Source: Pseudolactococcus plantarum (lineage in GTDB: Bacteria; Bacillota; Bacilli; Lactobacillales; Streptococcaceae). From it: DNA of 64,000 bases. The stretch lies in contig NZ_JXJX01000006.1 in NCBI RefSeq assembly GCF_002441715.1, positions 62,001-126,000 of the forward strand, given 5' to 3'. The translations under genes and the position numbers were made by a program. Positions within the stretch are counted from its first letter, which is position 1. Each line of letters opens with the position of its first letter. The notes beneath the pieces were generated by a model that searched no databases, was not told where the DNA came from, and saw only the letters and a program-made list of their open reading frames with translations. Below, piece after piece: positions 37,387 to 46,436 of the stretch.

Positions 37387-37399
37387 ACATAAAAGACCA

Positions 37400-37639
37400 T
37401 TATTGGACAACTTTCCAGTCATTTGCAAGGACATCGCAAGGTGTTGGACTCCACATAGAGTATCCCTCTCCCTCTCCTGAGACATGGATTAAGAAATAAG
37501 GGGTAACATCTAATGTTTCTCCTGTTTCCAAGGTGATCGTGTGGTAGAGTTTCACGAAGTTTTCTGCGCCACCCCACCCTTGTGTCCGGACTGCTTTTCC
37601 ACCGTCTTTAAGGTGTGGTAATATCTGTTCAAAATTCAT
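37400..37639 (-). CDS. DUF2829 domain protein (Tad2 family fold)
   Basis: Seventy-nine residues: MNFEQILPHLKDGGKAVRTQ at the start, a Trp-rich centre and the family-typical ending SPTPCDVLANDWKVV. DUF2829 is the family of Tad2, the phage protein that sequesters the cyclic ADP-ribose-type signal of Thoeris defence. Many members are chromosomal and uncharacterised. There are no phage genes around it; it is operonic with an SDR. ATG 37639 lies 6 nt after TGATATAAT with no Shine-Dalgarno, so the transcript should be leaderless. Function here is unknown. Confidence 0.8.
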   Translation of the reverse strand: MNFEQILPHLKDGGKAVRTQGWGGAENFVKLYHTITLETGETLDVTPYFLIHVSGEGEGYSMWSPTPCDVLANDWKVVQ

Positions 37640-37645
37640 AATTAC

Positions 37646-37669
37646 ATTATATCAAAATTTTGGTATAAT
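37646..37669. promoter_or_regulatory. Overlapping divergent promoters: DUF2829-SDR (-) and spx (+)
   Basis: The minus-strand -10 TATAAT (37646-37651) and the plus-strand extended -10 TGGTATAAT (-10 hexamer 37664-37669) are only 12 bp apart. Each polymerase footprint must cover the other promoter, so the two transcripts probably exclude each other or share a regulator. Confidence 0.7.
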
Positions 37670-37710
37670 GAAGAGACTACTAACTTATTAATTAGTGAAG
37701 TGAGATGATT

Positions 37711-38106
37711 ATGATTAATTTATATTTATCACCGAGTTGTACCTCTTGTAGAAAAGCACGTGTGTGGTTTAATAGCTACGGTGTGCCATTCGAAGAGCAT
37801 AATATATTAACACAACCGATGACAGCTGACGACTTGAAGGCTATTTTAGCTAAGACTGAGAATGGGACAGAAGATATCATCTCAACACGTAGCAAGGTTT
37901 TCCAAAAGTTAAACATTGACGTTGATGAGTTGACAATGAATCAACTCATTAACTTAATTTCGGAGCATCCAAGTTTACTGCGTAGACCGATTATTGTGGA
38001 TGAAAAAAGAATGCAAATTGGCTTTAATGAAGATGAAATTAGAGCATTTTTACCACGCTCTTATAGACAAGCAGAACTTCGTGATGTGATGAGTTCAGGA
38101 GCATAA
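37711..38106 (+). CDS. spx: Spx-family transcriptional regulator (second copy)
   Basis: ArsC-fold RNA polymerase-binding regulator, 131 residues. CTSC redox switch at about 10-13 (SPSCTSCRKA) and the conserved LRRPIIVDEKRMQIGFNEDE near 93-112. ATG 37711 is preferred: it gives the usual MINLYLSPSC start and places GAAGTGAGATG at normal distance; ATG 37705 is also in frame. ACTAA...TTAGT half-sites lie in the short leader (37678-37695), as at the first spx. It heads a run with a UPF0223 gene (3 nt apart) and suhB. Confidence 0.9.
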   Translation: MINLYLSPSCTSCRKARVWFNSYGVPFEEHNILTQPMTADDLKAILAKTENGTEDIISTRSKVFQKLNIDVDELTMNQLINLISEHPSLLRRPIIVDEKRMQIGFNEDEIRAFLPRSYRQAELRDVMSSGA

Positions 38107-38109
38107 AAG

Positions 38110-38394
38110 ATGCTAGACAATCGTAATTATCAGTATCCCTTAGATTTATCATGGACTAGCATAGAATTTGCACAAGTCATTTCTTTTTTTAATCGGGTGG
38201 AAGATTTCTATGAAACGCAAGTTTCTCGAGATGAGCTGTTAGCAGCTTATCGTGTTTTTAAAACAGTTGTCCCATCTAAGATGCAAGAAAAACAACTTGA
38301 TCGAGACTTTGAAAAAGTATCTGGCTATTCAACCTATCGTGCCTTACAGGAGGCTAAAAGAAGTGAACGACAAACGATTAAATACAAAGCTTGA
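38110..38394 (+). CDS. UPF0223 family protein
   Basis: Ninety-four residues, helical, with the conserved [14 protein letters not shown] start and [14 protein letters not shown] end of the UPF0223 (YktA-like) family. No function is established. It starts 3 nt after the spx stop, and its last 32 nt overlap the suhB start. Confidence 0.85.
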   Translation: MLDNRNYQYPLDLSWTSIEFAQVISFFNRVEDFYETQVSRDELLAAYRVFKTVVPSKMQEKQLDRDFEKVSGYSTYRALQEAKRSERQTIKYKA

Positions 38395-39133
38395 ATTTGC
38401 AAAAACAGTCGTTAGAGATGCTGGCGCTTATTTAAAAGCACATTTAGCAGATGACTTAGAAATTTCTGAGAAAACACATTTTGATGATTTAGTAACAAAT
38501 CTCGACGGTGAGGTTCAAGATGCTATTATTGCAAAGATTCAAGAAACCTTTCCAGATGATCATATTTTGGCTGAGGAAAATGATGTCAGACATGATATCA
38601 ACGATGGTAATGTTTGGGTATTAGATCCTATTGATGGGACGACAAACTTTATCGTGCAAAAAGATAATTTTGCGGTGATGTTAGCCTATTATGAATCAGG
38701 TGTTGGTAAACTTGGTATTATTTTAGATGTCATGAATGACAACTTGTATTGGGGTGATGGTCAAACATCTTATAGAAATAGTACTGAACTTCAGTTGACA
38801 GCTAAACCACTAGCACAAAGTTTGATAGGTGTTAGCGCGTATATGTATCGCACAAATGCAGGTGGGTTATTTGACTTAAGTCACAAGTGTTTGGGTGTTC
38901 GGGCGATTGGTAGTGCAGGGATAGAATATACCAATATTTTAGATGGTAAGATTTGGGGTTATTTTAGTAATTTATCCCCTTGGGACTACGCAGCAGGTGC
39001 GGTATTAATAGCACCATTCGGCTATACGACTTTAAAACTAGATGGCAGTCCTCTAGATTTTCAAGGACGCCAAATGGTCATGTCAATCCCAGAGAATTAC
39101 CGAATAGTATTAAGTGAAACTAAGTCAATATAA
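38363..39133 (+). CDS. suhB: Inositol monophosphatase family protein (SuhB-like)
   Basis: Mg2+-dependent sugar-phosphate phosphatase, 256 residues. Metal motifs: LAEEND (about 65-70), DPIDGTTNF (about 84-92) and [11 protein letters not shown] (about 203-213). The start is the GTG at 38363, because a perfect AGGAGG lies at 38348-38353; an ATG far upstream at 38252 would be inside the UPF0223 gene. The natural substrate in Firmicutes is unclear. Confidence 0.88.
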   Translation: MNDKRLNTKLEFAKTVVRDAGAYLKAHLADDLEISEKTHFDDLVTNLDGEVQDAIIAKIQETFPDDHILAEENDVRHDINDGNVWVLDPIDGTTNFIVQKDNFAVMLAYYESGVGKLGIILDVMNDNLYWGDGQTSYRNSTELQLTAKPLAQSLIGVSAYMYRTNAGGLFDLSHKCLGVRAIGSAGIEYTNILDGKIWGYFSNLSPWDYAAGAVLIAPFGYTTLKLDGSPLDFQGRQMVMSIPENYRIVLSETKSI

Positions 39134-39141
39134 GCAAAAAG

Positions 39142-39167
39142 ACGGAGGGTTTCCTCCATTTTTTTTT
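39142..39167 (+). terminator. Terminator after suhB
   Basis: GGAGG / CCTCC with a 4-nt loop and nine T residues. Confidence 0.85.
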
Positions 39168-39242
39168 AATCAATCTGCAATTTGAACATAAAAAAAGAAA
39201 TATGATATAATTTTGTAAAAGATAGAATGTGGAAGTAGAGCA

Positions 39243-40526
39243 ATGGATAAAATAATAATCAATGGTGGTCATACACAACTAAAAGGACAAGTTGAGATTG
39301 AAGGTGCTAAAAATGCAGTGTTGCCACTTTTAGCTGCTACAATATTACCATCTGAGGGAGAGACAGTCCTACGTAATGTGCCAATTCTGAGTGATGTTTA
39401 TACAATGAATGCGGTGATTAGCCACTTAAATATTCCCTTGGTATTTGATAAACAACAGAACACTGTTGTGACACAAGCTGCCGAATCAGTTGCTATTGAA
39501 GCACCTTATGAATATGTGAGTCAAATGCGTGCATCTATCGTTGTACTTGGCCCGATACTCGCTCGAAATGGTCATGCTCGTGTCTCTATGCCAGGTGGCT
39601 GTACAATAGGGTCTCGTCCAATTGATTTACACATTCGTGGGTTACAAGCAATGGGTGCTGAGATTACGCATAATGGCGGGTTCATCGAAGCAAAAGCAGA
39701 CGCCTTACATGGTGCTCATTTTTACATGGATTTTCCATCAGTGGGTGCGACCCAAAATATCATGATGGCTGCTACACTAGCTAAAGGGACTATGGTTTTA
39801 GAGAATGCAGCACGGGAACCTGAAATTGTTGATTTAGCAAATTTACTGAATAAGATGGGTGCCGATGTTAAGGGTGCTGGTACGGATACGATTGTGATTA
39901 AAGGTGTTGAAAAAATGCATGGCACAACGCATCATGTCGTCCAAGATAGAATAGAAGCTGGAACCTTTATGGTAGCTGCTGCGATGACACAAGGTAATGT
40001 GTTAATTCTTGATGCGGTTCGTGAACATAATCGCCCATTGTTATCAAAACTTTCTGAGATGGGTGTTGATATTATTCAAGAAGAGGATGGGATTAGAGTG
40101 ATAGGACCAGAAACGTTAAAGTCAGTTAACGTGAAGACCTTACCACACCCTGGATTCCCAACAGATATGCAAGCACAGATGACAGCAGCACAAGCTGTAG
40201 CTAATGGTGAATCTACCATGATAGAAACAGTATTTGAAAATAGGTTTCAACATCTAGAAGAAATGCGTCGTATGGGCTTATCAGCTGATATTTCTAGAAA
40301 TTCTGCAAATATTCAAGGTGGCGGTCCGTTTTCAGGTGCTGAGGTTCGCTCAACAGACCTTCGTGCTAGTGCTGCCTTGATCCTACTAGGTATGGTAGCC
40401 CAAGGTACCACAACAGTAGGACATCTTGAACATTTAGATCGCGGCTATTACAAGTTCCATGAAAAACTCGCAAAACTAGGTGCTGATATCAAGCGGATTA
40501 ACCCAAAGGAGTCATGTCATGTTTAA
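39243..40526 (+). CDS. murA: UDP-N-acetylglucosamine 1-carboxyvinyltransferase
   Basis: First committed step of peptidoglycan synthesis: enolpyruvyl transfer to UDP-GlcNAc. 427 residues, EPSP-synthase fold. Seen: [14 protein letters not shown] at the start, the active-site Cys in [15 protein letters not shown] (about residue 120), the fosfomycin target, and [12 protein letters not shown] with [14 protein letters not shown] later. With Cys present it should be fosfomycin-sensitive. Overlaps epuA by 8 nt. Confidence 0.96.
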   Translation: MDKIIINGGHTQLKGQVEIEGAKNAVLPLLAATILPSEGETVLRNVPILSDVYTMNAVISHLNIPLVFDKQQNTVVTQAAESVAIEAPYEYVSQMRASIVVLGPILARNGHARVSMPGGCTIGSRPIDLHIRGLQAMGAEITHNGGFIEAKADALHGAHFYMDFPSVGATQNIMMAATLAKGTMVLENAAREPEIVDLANLLNKMGADVKGAGTDTIVIKGVEKMHGTTHHVVQDRIEAGTFMVAAAMTQGNVLILDAVREHNRPLLSKLSEMGVDIIQEEDGIRVIGPETLKSVNVKTLPHPGFPTDMQAQMTAAQAVANGESTMIETVFENRFQHLEEMRRMGLSADISRNSANIQGGGPFSGAEVRSTDLRASAALILLGMVAQGTTTVGHLEHLDRGYYKFHEKLAKLGADIKRINPKESCHV

Positions 40527-40707
40527 AAAAACGGTTAAGTTTCTAGGGATACGTATTTCATTAATTTTATTAGTTGCGATCTTAATGACGTTAGCAGTTA
40601 TTTTAGGGTTAATGTTAGGCTATGGCGGTTTAGGCGGTGGCAATCCAGGAGATGTATTTAAACCAAGTACTTGGCATGATTTCTTTAGTAAGTTAAGTGC
40701 TAAGTGA
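40519..40707 (+). CDS. EpuA-like small membrane protein
   Basis: Sixty-two residues: a basic N-terminus ([14 protein letters not shown]), one transmembrane helix (about 13-36), a Gly-rich stretch [14 protein letters not shown] and a short soluble end. It resembles EpuA-type proteins found after murA in lactic cocci, often annotated as DNA-directed RNA polymerase subunit beta. That label is not supported by anything in the sequence. ATG 40519 follows AAAGGAG and overlaps the murA stop. Confidence 0.7.
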   Translation: MFKKTVKFLGIRISLILLVAILMTLAVILGLMLGYGGLGGGNPGDVFKPSTWHDFFSKLSAK

Positions 40708-40756
40708 CCATCCGTATCTAAACAAGTGTTCAAATGGTAAGATACCATATCAATAT

Positions 40757-40785
40757 TTGATTTTTTGACATTATTATGCTAAAAT
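40757..40785 (+). promoter_or_regulatory. tig promoter
   Basis: TTGATT (40757-40762), 17-bp spacer, extended TGCTAAAAT (-10 hexamer at 40780-40785). Leaves a leader of about 85 nt. Confidence 0.65.
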
Positions 40786-40876
40786 GAACAAGTTGAACTG
40801 AAGTTTATCTTTAAGTTTCAAAGTGATATTACCATAAAGGTAAGCTCAAATAGATTATAATTTAGGAGAAATACAA

Positions 40877-42160
40877 ATGACTGCAAGTTTTGAAAAAACT
40901 GGTGTAAATAATGGTACTTTAACATTTACGATTGGCCAAGAGTTAATCACTAAAGGTCTTAATGTTGCTTTTGATAAAGTTAAAAAGAATCTTAACGTAC
41001 CTGGATTCCGTAAAGGTAAAGTGTCACGTACTGTTTTCAATAAAATGTACGGTGAAGAAGCACTTTATGAAGAAGCTTTGAACGCTGTTTTACCAGAAAG
41101 TTACGAAGCTGCTGTTGTTGAAGCCGGCATTGATCCAGTTGCACAACCAAAAATTGATATCAAATCAATGAATAAAGGTGAAGATTGGGAAATTACAGCA
41201 GAAGTTGTTGTAAAACCTGAAGTTAAACTTGGTGAGTATAAAAATCTTGAAGTTTCAGTAGATGTGACTAAAGAAGTTACTGATGCCGATGTTGATGCTA
41301 AAATTGAAGCAGCACAAAAAAATCTTGCTGAATTAGTTATCAAAGAAGATGCAGCTGCTAACGGCGATACTGTTGTGATTGACTTTGAAGGTAAAGTTGA
41401 TGGCGTTGCTTTTGACGGCGGAACTGCTGAAAACCATAGCTTAGAACTTGGTTCAGGATCATTTATTCCAGGATATGAAGAGCAATTAGTTGGTCATAAA
41501 GCTGGCGAAACTGTTGAAGTAAACGTAACATTCCCTGAAGATTATCAAGCTGAAGATTTAGCTGGGAAAGCTGCTGTCTTTACAACAACTATCCACGAAG
41601 TTAAAGCAAAAGAAGTTCCTGAAATCGATGATGAATTAGCAAAAGATATCGATGAAGAAGTGTCTACTTTAGCTGAGCTTAAAGAAAAATATAAAGCACA
41701 ATTAACTGAAGAAAAAGAAACACAATACACTGATGCAGTTGATACTGCTGCTATTGAAACTGCAGTGGCTAATGCAGAAATCGTTGAATTGCCAAGCGAA
41801 ATGGTACATGATGAAGTACATCGTGCAATGAATGAATTCCTTGGCAACATGCAACAACAAGGTATTTCTGCTGACATGTATTACCAATTAACAGGTACAT
41901 CTGAAGACCAACTTCATGCACAATTTGAAGGTGATGCTGACAAACGTGTTCGTACAAACTTAGTTATCGAAGCTGTAGCAGCTGCTGAAAACTTTGAAAC
42001 AACTCAAGATGAAATCGATATTGAGATTTCTGAATTAGCTGAAAACTATAACATGCCTAAAGAAGAAGTTAGCAAACTTTTACCAGCTGACATGCTTAAA
42101 CATGATATCGCAGCTAAAAAAGCAGTTGAAATCATCACATCAACTGCAGTCGTTAAATAA
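40877..42160 (+). CDS. tig: Trigger factor
   Basis: Ribosome-associated folding chaperone with prolyl isomerase activity, 427 residues. Ribosome-binding signature FRKGKVS (GFRKGK, about 44-49), FKBP-type PPIase domain (about 155-240, [19 protein letters not shown]) and a C-terminal chaperone region. Very strong codon bias and acidic composition, consistent with high expression. In lactococci the gene is also called ropA. Monocistronic with a hairpin terminator. Confidence 0.96.
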   Translation: MTASFEKTGVNNGTLTFTIGQELITKGLNVAFDKVKKNLNVPGFRKGKVSRTVFNKMYGEEALYEEALNAVLPESYEAAVVEAGIDPVAQPKIDIKSMNKGEDWEITAEVVVKPEVKLGEYKNLEVSVDVTKEVTDADVDAKIEAAQKNLAELVIKEDAAANGDTVVIDFEGKVDGVAFDGGTAENHSLELGSGSFIPGYEEQLVGHKAGETVEVNVTFPEDYQAEDLAGKAAVFTTTIHEVKAKEVPEIDDELAKDIDEEVSTLAELKEKYKAQLTEEKETQYTDAVDTAAIETAVANAEIVELPSEMVHDEVHRAMNEFLGNMQQQGISADMYYQLTGTSEDQLHAQFEGDADKRVRTNLVIEAVAAAENFETTQDEIDIEISELAENYNMPKEEVSKLLPADMLKHDIAAKKAVEIITSTAVVK

Positions 42161-42170
42161 TTGTATTGAG

Positions 42171-42199
42171 AAAACAATTTCGAAAGAAGTTGTTTTTTT
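42171..42199 (+). terminator. Terminator after tig
   Basis: AAAACAATTTC / GAAGTTGTTTT with one G-T pair and TTTTTTT. Confidence 0.85.
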
Positions 42200-42248
42200 A
42201 TGCTCATGTTGATCAGATAACGACAATCAGTGACATGTAAAGCATAAT

Positions 42249-42288
42249 AAAAAAAGCCGGATTAACGAATCGTAATCTGGCTTTTTTT
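42249..42288. terminator. Bidirectional terminator between tig and proC
   Basis: AAAAAAAGCCGGATTA / TAATCTGGCTTTTTTT with an 8-nt loop. Confidence 0.92.
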
Positions 42289-42305
42289 GATGGTGTTAAG
42301 GTGAG

Positions 42306-43085
42306 TTATTGTCTCATTTGATTGTTTTTTTCAACTGTTGCTGTAATCGCATCAATAACTGTTGCCACAAAATTATGTTGTTCTAGGCTAACAACTCCTG
42401 CAACAGTAGTCCCCCCGGGACTAGAGACGTTATCGACGAGCGTCCAAGGGTTTTCTCCAGATTTAAGTACCATCTCAGCACTTGCCAAAACAGTTTCAGA
42501 AACGATTTTTGTGCTAACATCTTTAGGCATACCATGCAGCACACCAGCACGACTCATCGCATCGATAAACATGTAAATATAGGCAGGGGAACTACCTGCT
42601 AATGCAGTAAAAGTACCAAAATCTTTTTCAGCAATCTCATGTACACTGCCAACACGTTCAAATATTGACACAACAGTGGCAAAAGTATCATCAGAAACAT
42701 TTTCGTTTCTAGTGATGCCCGTAGTTGCTTTTTGAATGGTTGCATTAATATTAGGCATGACTCTAATAAGTGGTTGTGTAGGGGATGTCAACTCTGCTAA
42801 ATCAGACAATGTCATCCCTGCTGCAATAGATACTATTGGTTTATCTATCTTGTGTTGTGTTAAAACACTTGGGATGATATGAGGTTTAACAGCAAGCACA
42901 ATGATATCACTGCTTTGGATTAAGTCATTGTGACTTGCTGCTGCTGTGACGTTTAGTGCTTGTGCGTGTTTTTGTGTTGAATGAGCAGAGCTAGCTGATA
43001 GTTGAATTTGGCATTGTTTTTTATCCAATCCATTAATGATAGCTGATGCCATTTTTCCTGCACCGATAAAACCGATAGTAATCAT
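42306..43085 (-). CDS. proC: Pyrroline-5-carboxylate reductase
   Basis: Final step of proline synthesis, NAD(P)H-dependent. 259 residues. Rossmann start IGFIGAGKMASAIINGL (3-19), VLAVKPHII, the conserved ALAGSSPAYIYMFIDAM (about 163-179) and the substrate-loop VSSPGGTTVAG (about 224-234). ATG 43085 follows AGGAGTACCCC. Monocistronic; convergent with tig. Confidence 0.95.
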   Translation of the reverse strand: MITIGFIGAGKMASAIINGLDKKQCQIQLSASSAHSTQKHAQALNVTAAASHNDLIQSSDIIVLAVKPHIIPSVLTQHKIDKPIVSIAAGMTLSDLAELTSPTQPLIRVMPNINATIQKATTGITRNENVSDDTFATVVSIFERVGSVHEIAEKDFGTFTALAGSSPAYIYMFIDAMSRAGVLHGMPKDVSTKIVSETVLASAEMVLKSGENPWTLVDNVSSPGGTTVAGVVSLEQHNFVATVIDAITATVEKNNQMRQ

Positions 43086-43460
43086 GGGGTACTCCTATTT
43101 ATATAAGTCTGATGGTCGTGTTGAGCTGATGGATTCAACAAGCCCTTGTTACTGACTAATAATGTCATCATTAGTCAGTTAGTAATTTGAAAACTAGTTG
43201 ATTTTGTTTCACATCTATCATTCTACCATAACCTTAGCTATTTGAGAAAATCCTAATCCGTAATGGAGATGAAACGATTGCGTTTTAGAAGTGTCTCTTT
43301 TTTTAGATGCTAAATGAGAACCATAGTGAATGCGACAGTCAACCAAACGGTATTATATAAGACAAAGCAAGAGATTACTGGTATAATAGAGGGGATAAAA
43401 TTTTATTATAAATAAGTTATAAAATTGAAATAGGGTACGTTAAGTAAAAAAGGAGCCGTA
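43086..43460. other. Intergenic region between proC and glmU with an inverted repeat
   Basis: 375 nt, divergent. It contains perfect 10-bp arms ACTGACTAAT (43151-43160) and ATTAGTCAGT (43170-43179) around a 9-nt centre, lying in the proC upstream region, and an extended -10 TGGTATAAT (-10 hexamer 43382-43387) for glmU. The remaining sequence shows nothing I recognise. Confidence 0.6.
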
Positions 43461-44834
43461 ATGGATAAATATGCAATTATTTTAGCAGCTGGTAAAGGGA
43501 CACGTATGAAGTCTGAATTACCAAAAGTGCTACATCAAGTATCGGGGAAAGCGATGATCAGTCACGTATTGTCAGCGACGCAAGCGATTAATCCAGAAAA
43601 AACGCTTGTTATCGTGGGACATGGTGCCAAAGAAGTGCTCAGTATCCTGCCAGAGGATATTTCGTATGTTAAACAAGAAGAGCAACTGGGAACAGGTCAT
43701 GCTGTCAAAATTGCTGAATCACTACTAAAAGATTTGACAGGGACTACGCTTATCATAGCTGGAGATACGCCTTTGATTAAATCTGAAACTTTAGCTGAAT
43801 TAGTTGATTTTCACCAATCAGAAAAAGCTACAGCAACAATCCTGACAGCTATCGCTGAAGATCCAACAGGCTATGGCCGTATCATTCGTGAAGATGGACA
43901 AGTCTCTAAAATCGTTGAACAAAAAGATGCAAATGATTTTGAAAAATCTGTTCAAGAGATTAATACAGGGACTTATGTATTTGATAATCAAGCATTATTT
44001 GATGCGTTGTCAGATATTACAACTGACAATGCGCAAGGTGAGTATTACTTGACTGATGTCATTGAAATTATGAAAGAAAACGACGCAAAAGTTGGCGCCT
44101 TTGTCTTAGATGACTTTGAAGAATCGATTGGTGTCAATGATCGTATTGCCTTATCTCAAGCTGAAAAAATCATGCGTCACCGTATTAATCACCAACATAT
44201 GGTGAATGGTGTGACATTAATTGATCCAGAGACAACCTATATTGATGCTAGTGTTCAAATAGGGTCTGATACAATCATTGAGCCAAACGTTGTCATCACA
44301 GGAACGACTGTTATAGGAAAAGACGTCTATATCACATCAGGCAGCCGTATCGAAGATTCGATACTTGATGATCACACGCAAGTCCGTAATTCTACAGTTG
44401 AGTATGCTACTTTAAAAGAAGGTGCAAATGTTGGCCCTTATGCACATCTAAGACCAAGTACTGTGCTTCATGAAAATGTCCATATCGGTAACTTTGTGGA
44501 AGTTAAAGCATCTTCATTAGGCGTTGGTACAAAAGCAGGTCATTTGACATATATCGGGAATGCGACAGTAGGTGACGGCGTTAATTTTGGTGCTGGATCG
44601 ATTACAGTCAACTATGACGGTAAAAACAAATTCAATACTGAAATCGAAGACTATGCTTTCATTGGTAGTAATTCAACCTTGATCGCACCGTTGTCAATTG
44701 GTAAAAATGCAGTGACAACTGCTGGGTCAGTTATCACATCGGATGTATTTGAGGCGGACGTAGCCTTTGGTCGGGCAAGACAAACAAATAAGACTGGACG
44801 TGCTAAGCACTTGCCAAGTTATCACGTAGACTAA
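43461..44834 (+). CDS. glmU: Bifunctional GlcN-1-P acetyltransferase / UDP-GlcNAc pyrophosphorylase
   Basis: Makes UDP-GlcNAc for wall and teichoic acid synthesis. The N-terminal nucleotidyltransferase (1-230) has [18 protein letters not shown]; the C-terminal left-handed beta-helix (about 250-457) has the hexapeptide repeats and acetyltransferase residues in [34 protein letters not shown] and [10 protein letters not shown]. 457 residues. ATG 43461 follows AAAAAAGGAGCCGTA. Its product is the donor substrate for MurA, encoded 3 kb upstream. Confidence 0.97.
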   Translation: MDKYAIILAAGKGTRMKSELPKVLHQVSGKAMISHVLSATQAINPEKTLVIVGHGAKEVLSILPEDISYVKQEEQLGTGHAVKIAESLLKDLTGTTLIIAGDTPLIKSETLAELVDFHQSEKATATILTAIAEDPTGYGRIIREDGQVSKIVEQKDANDFEKSVQEINTGTYVFDNQALFDALSDITTDNAQGEYYLTDVIEIMKENDAKVGAFVLDDFEESIGVNDRIALSQAEKIMRHRINHQHMVNGVTLIDPETTYIDASVQIGSDTIIEPNVVITGTTVIGKDVYITSGSRIEDSILDDHTQVRNSTVEYATLKEGANVGPYAHLRPSTVLHENVHIGNFVEVKASSLGVGTKAGHLTYIGNATVGDGVNFGAGSITVNYDGKNKFNTEIEDYAFIGSNSTLIAPLSIGKNAVTTAGSVITSDVFEADVAFGRARQTNKTGRAKHLPSYHVD

Positions 44835-44873
44835 AAATCTGCAAGATGAATGAAATGAGAGACGGAAGTAGCG

Positions 44874-45434
44874 ATGAAGTTTGAAGATTTTGAAGAAAAG
44901 ACACTATGTCGACAAGATATCTTTAAAGGTCAGGTGATTGATGTAAAATGTGATACTGTTACACTGCCTAATAACTCAGGTACCGCCAAAAGAGAACTTG
45001 TTTTTCATAATGGGGGTGTCGCAGTACTTGCAATTACTAATGACAATAAGATGATTCTTGTGAAACAATTTCGTAAGGCACTCGAAAAGGTGATTTATGA
45101 AATTCCTGCTGGAAAGTTGGAAAAAGGAGAGGATGTAGATCCTCAAGCTGCGATGAGTCGAGAACTTGAAGAAGAAACAGGTATGTCAGCAGCGAAGATT
45201 CGAAAACTTAGCGCTTTTTATACTGCACCAGGATTCTGTAATGAATTGTTGCATCTATACAAAGCTGAGGAATTGACAAAGCTTGACAATCCTCGCGCAC
45301 AAGATGATGATGAAAATATAGAACTTTGTGAAGTCACATTAGCGCAAGCAAAAGCGATGGTTAAATCCGGTGAGATATCAGATGCGAAAACAATCATTGC
45401 GATTCAGTATTGGGAGCTTGAAACATATGACTAA
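44874..45434 (+). CDS. nudF: Nudix hydrolase, ADP-ribose pyrophosphatase type
   Basis: 186 residues. The Nudix box is complete: GKLEKGEDVDPQAAMSRELE followed by EETGM (about 84-108), with the ADP-ribose pyrophosphatase-type Pro further on (FYTAPGFCNELLHLY). It probably cleaves ADP-ribose to AMP and ribose-5-phosphate, recycling NAD breakdown products. That fits the NAD salvage genes downstream. It overlaps the next small gene by 8 nt. Confidence 0.88.
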   Translation: MKFEDFEEKTLCRQDIFKGQVIDVKCDTVTLPNNSGTAKRELVFHNGGVAVLAITNDNKMILVKQFRKALEKVIYEIPAGKLEKGEDVDPQAAMSRELEEETGMSAAKIRKLSAFYTAPGFCNELLHLYKAEELTKLDNPRAQDDDENIELCEVTLAQAKAMVKSGEISDAKTIIAIQYWELETYD

Positions 45435-45699
45435 ACCGTTATTGACTGATGAGATTATTAAGGTCGCTAAACAAAATAAACAACGACTGGAACAAGAGTT
45501 CGAGAGAGCTAAGCAAGATGATACGCAACTGATCAAAAAGTTTTCATCTGAGAAAACAAAATTAGCAAAAAATCAAGTTTATAAAAGTCGTCGTATTGAA
45601 ACGCAAAAGCGAGAAGAGCGCGGCAAAAAAATTACACGATCAATTGTTATCTTGGGTATTTTATTGATCATTGTGATTATTATTGTATTTAAGTTTTAA
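45427..45699 (+). CDS. Tail-anchored coiled-coil protein, unknown function
   Basis: Ninety residues: a long charged helix likely to form a coiled coil (about 10-66, NKQRLEQEFERAKQDD) followed by a single C-terminal membrane helix (about 70-89) ending in KF. There is no signal peptide, so the helix would face the cytoplasm. ATG 45427 overlaps the nudF stop. It lies between nudF and mtnN and is probably co-transcribed. I do not recognise a family. Confidence 0.7.
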   Translation: MTKPLLTDEIIKVAKQNKQRLEQEFERAKQDDTQLIKKFSSEKTKLAKNQVYKSRRIETQKREERGKKITRSIVILGILLIIVIIIVFKF

Positions 45700-45754
45700 C
45701 AATAGATAGCATTTTAAAAACATAATAGTTTAGTATAAGAGATGAGGCATTAGC

Positions 45755-46435
45755 ATGAAAATAGGCATTATTGCAGCGATGGATGAGGAATTAAAAATAT
45801 TAACCCAAAACCTAGAGTCGATGACAAAATCGAGCCATCATGGCGTGATTTTCTATGCAGGAACGATTGGCCGTCATGATGTGGTATTAGTTAAATCAGG
45901 TATTGGTAAAGTGATGAGTGCGATTGCCGTGACTTTACTAGTAGAAATTTTTGATGTTGACGGGATCATTAATTCTGGTTCAGCTGGCGGTGTCGGTGAA
46001 GGTTTAGCAGTGGGTGATGTGGTTATTGCTGATCGCTTAGCTTATCATGATGTCGATGTGACAGCGTTTGGCTATGCCTTTGGTCAGATGGCAGGTCAAG
46101 AGTTGTATTATCATAGTAGTAAGTATTTTGTATCAGAACTTAAAAAAGCTGATAAAACAGCTAAAACAGGGCTAGTCACTTCGTCTGATTCATTTATCGC
46201 ATCAAAATCGCGTCAACTTGAGATCAAAACACATTTTCCTGATGTATTGGCTGTAGAGATGGAAGGGGCATCGATTGCACAAGCTGCTACAGCTTTGAAC
46301 AAACCCTTTGTTGTGGTTAGAAGTATTTCAGATACTGCAGATGGCCAAGCGGCGGATAGTTTTGATGATTTCATTATTCAAGCAGGAGAGAAATCTGCAA
46401 CAACATTGATCAAGCTATTAGAAGTGATGGTATGA
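45755..46435 (+). CDS. mtnN: 5'-methylthioadenosine/S-adenosylhomocysteine nucleosidase
   Basis: Hydrolyses MTA, SAH and 5'-deoxyadenosine, freeing adenine; in luxS organisms it feeds AI-2 formation. 226 residues with MKIGIIAAMDEELKIL, INSGSAGGVGEGLAVGDVVI, catalytic VEMEGASIAQ (Glu near 171) and the final Asp in RSISDTADG. ATG 45755 follows GATGAGGCATTAGC. Only one nucleotide separates it from pncB. Confidence 0.95.
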   Translation: MKIGIIAAMDEELKILTQNLESMTKSSHHGVIFYAGTIGRHDVVLVKSGIGKVMSAIAVTLLVEIFDVDGIINSGSAGGVGEGLAVGDVVIADRLAYHDVDVTAFGYAFGQMAGQELYYHSSKYFVSELKKADKTAKTGLVTSSDSFIASKSRQLEIKTHFPDVLAVEMEGASIAQAATALNKPFVVVRSISDTADGQAADSFDDFIIQAGEKSATTLIKLLEVMV

Positions 46436-46436
46436 G

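Noticed and set aside
40519-40707. Annotating the murA-linked small gene as an RNA polymerase beta subunit
   Set aside because: The protein is a 62-residue single-pass membrane protein with no polymerase features; the name is an inherited database label.
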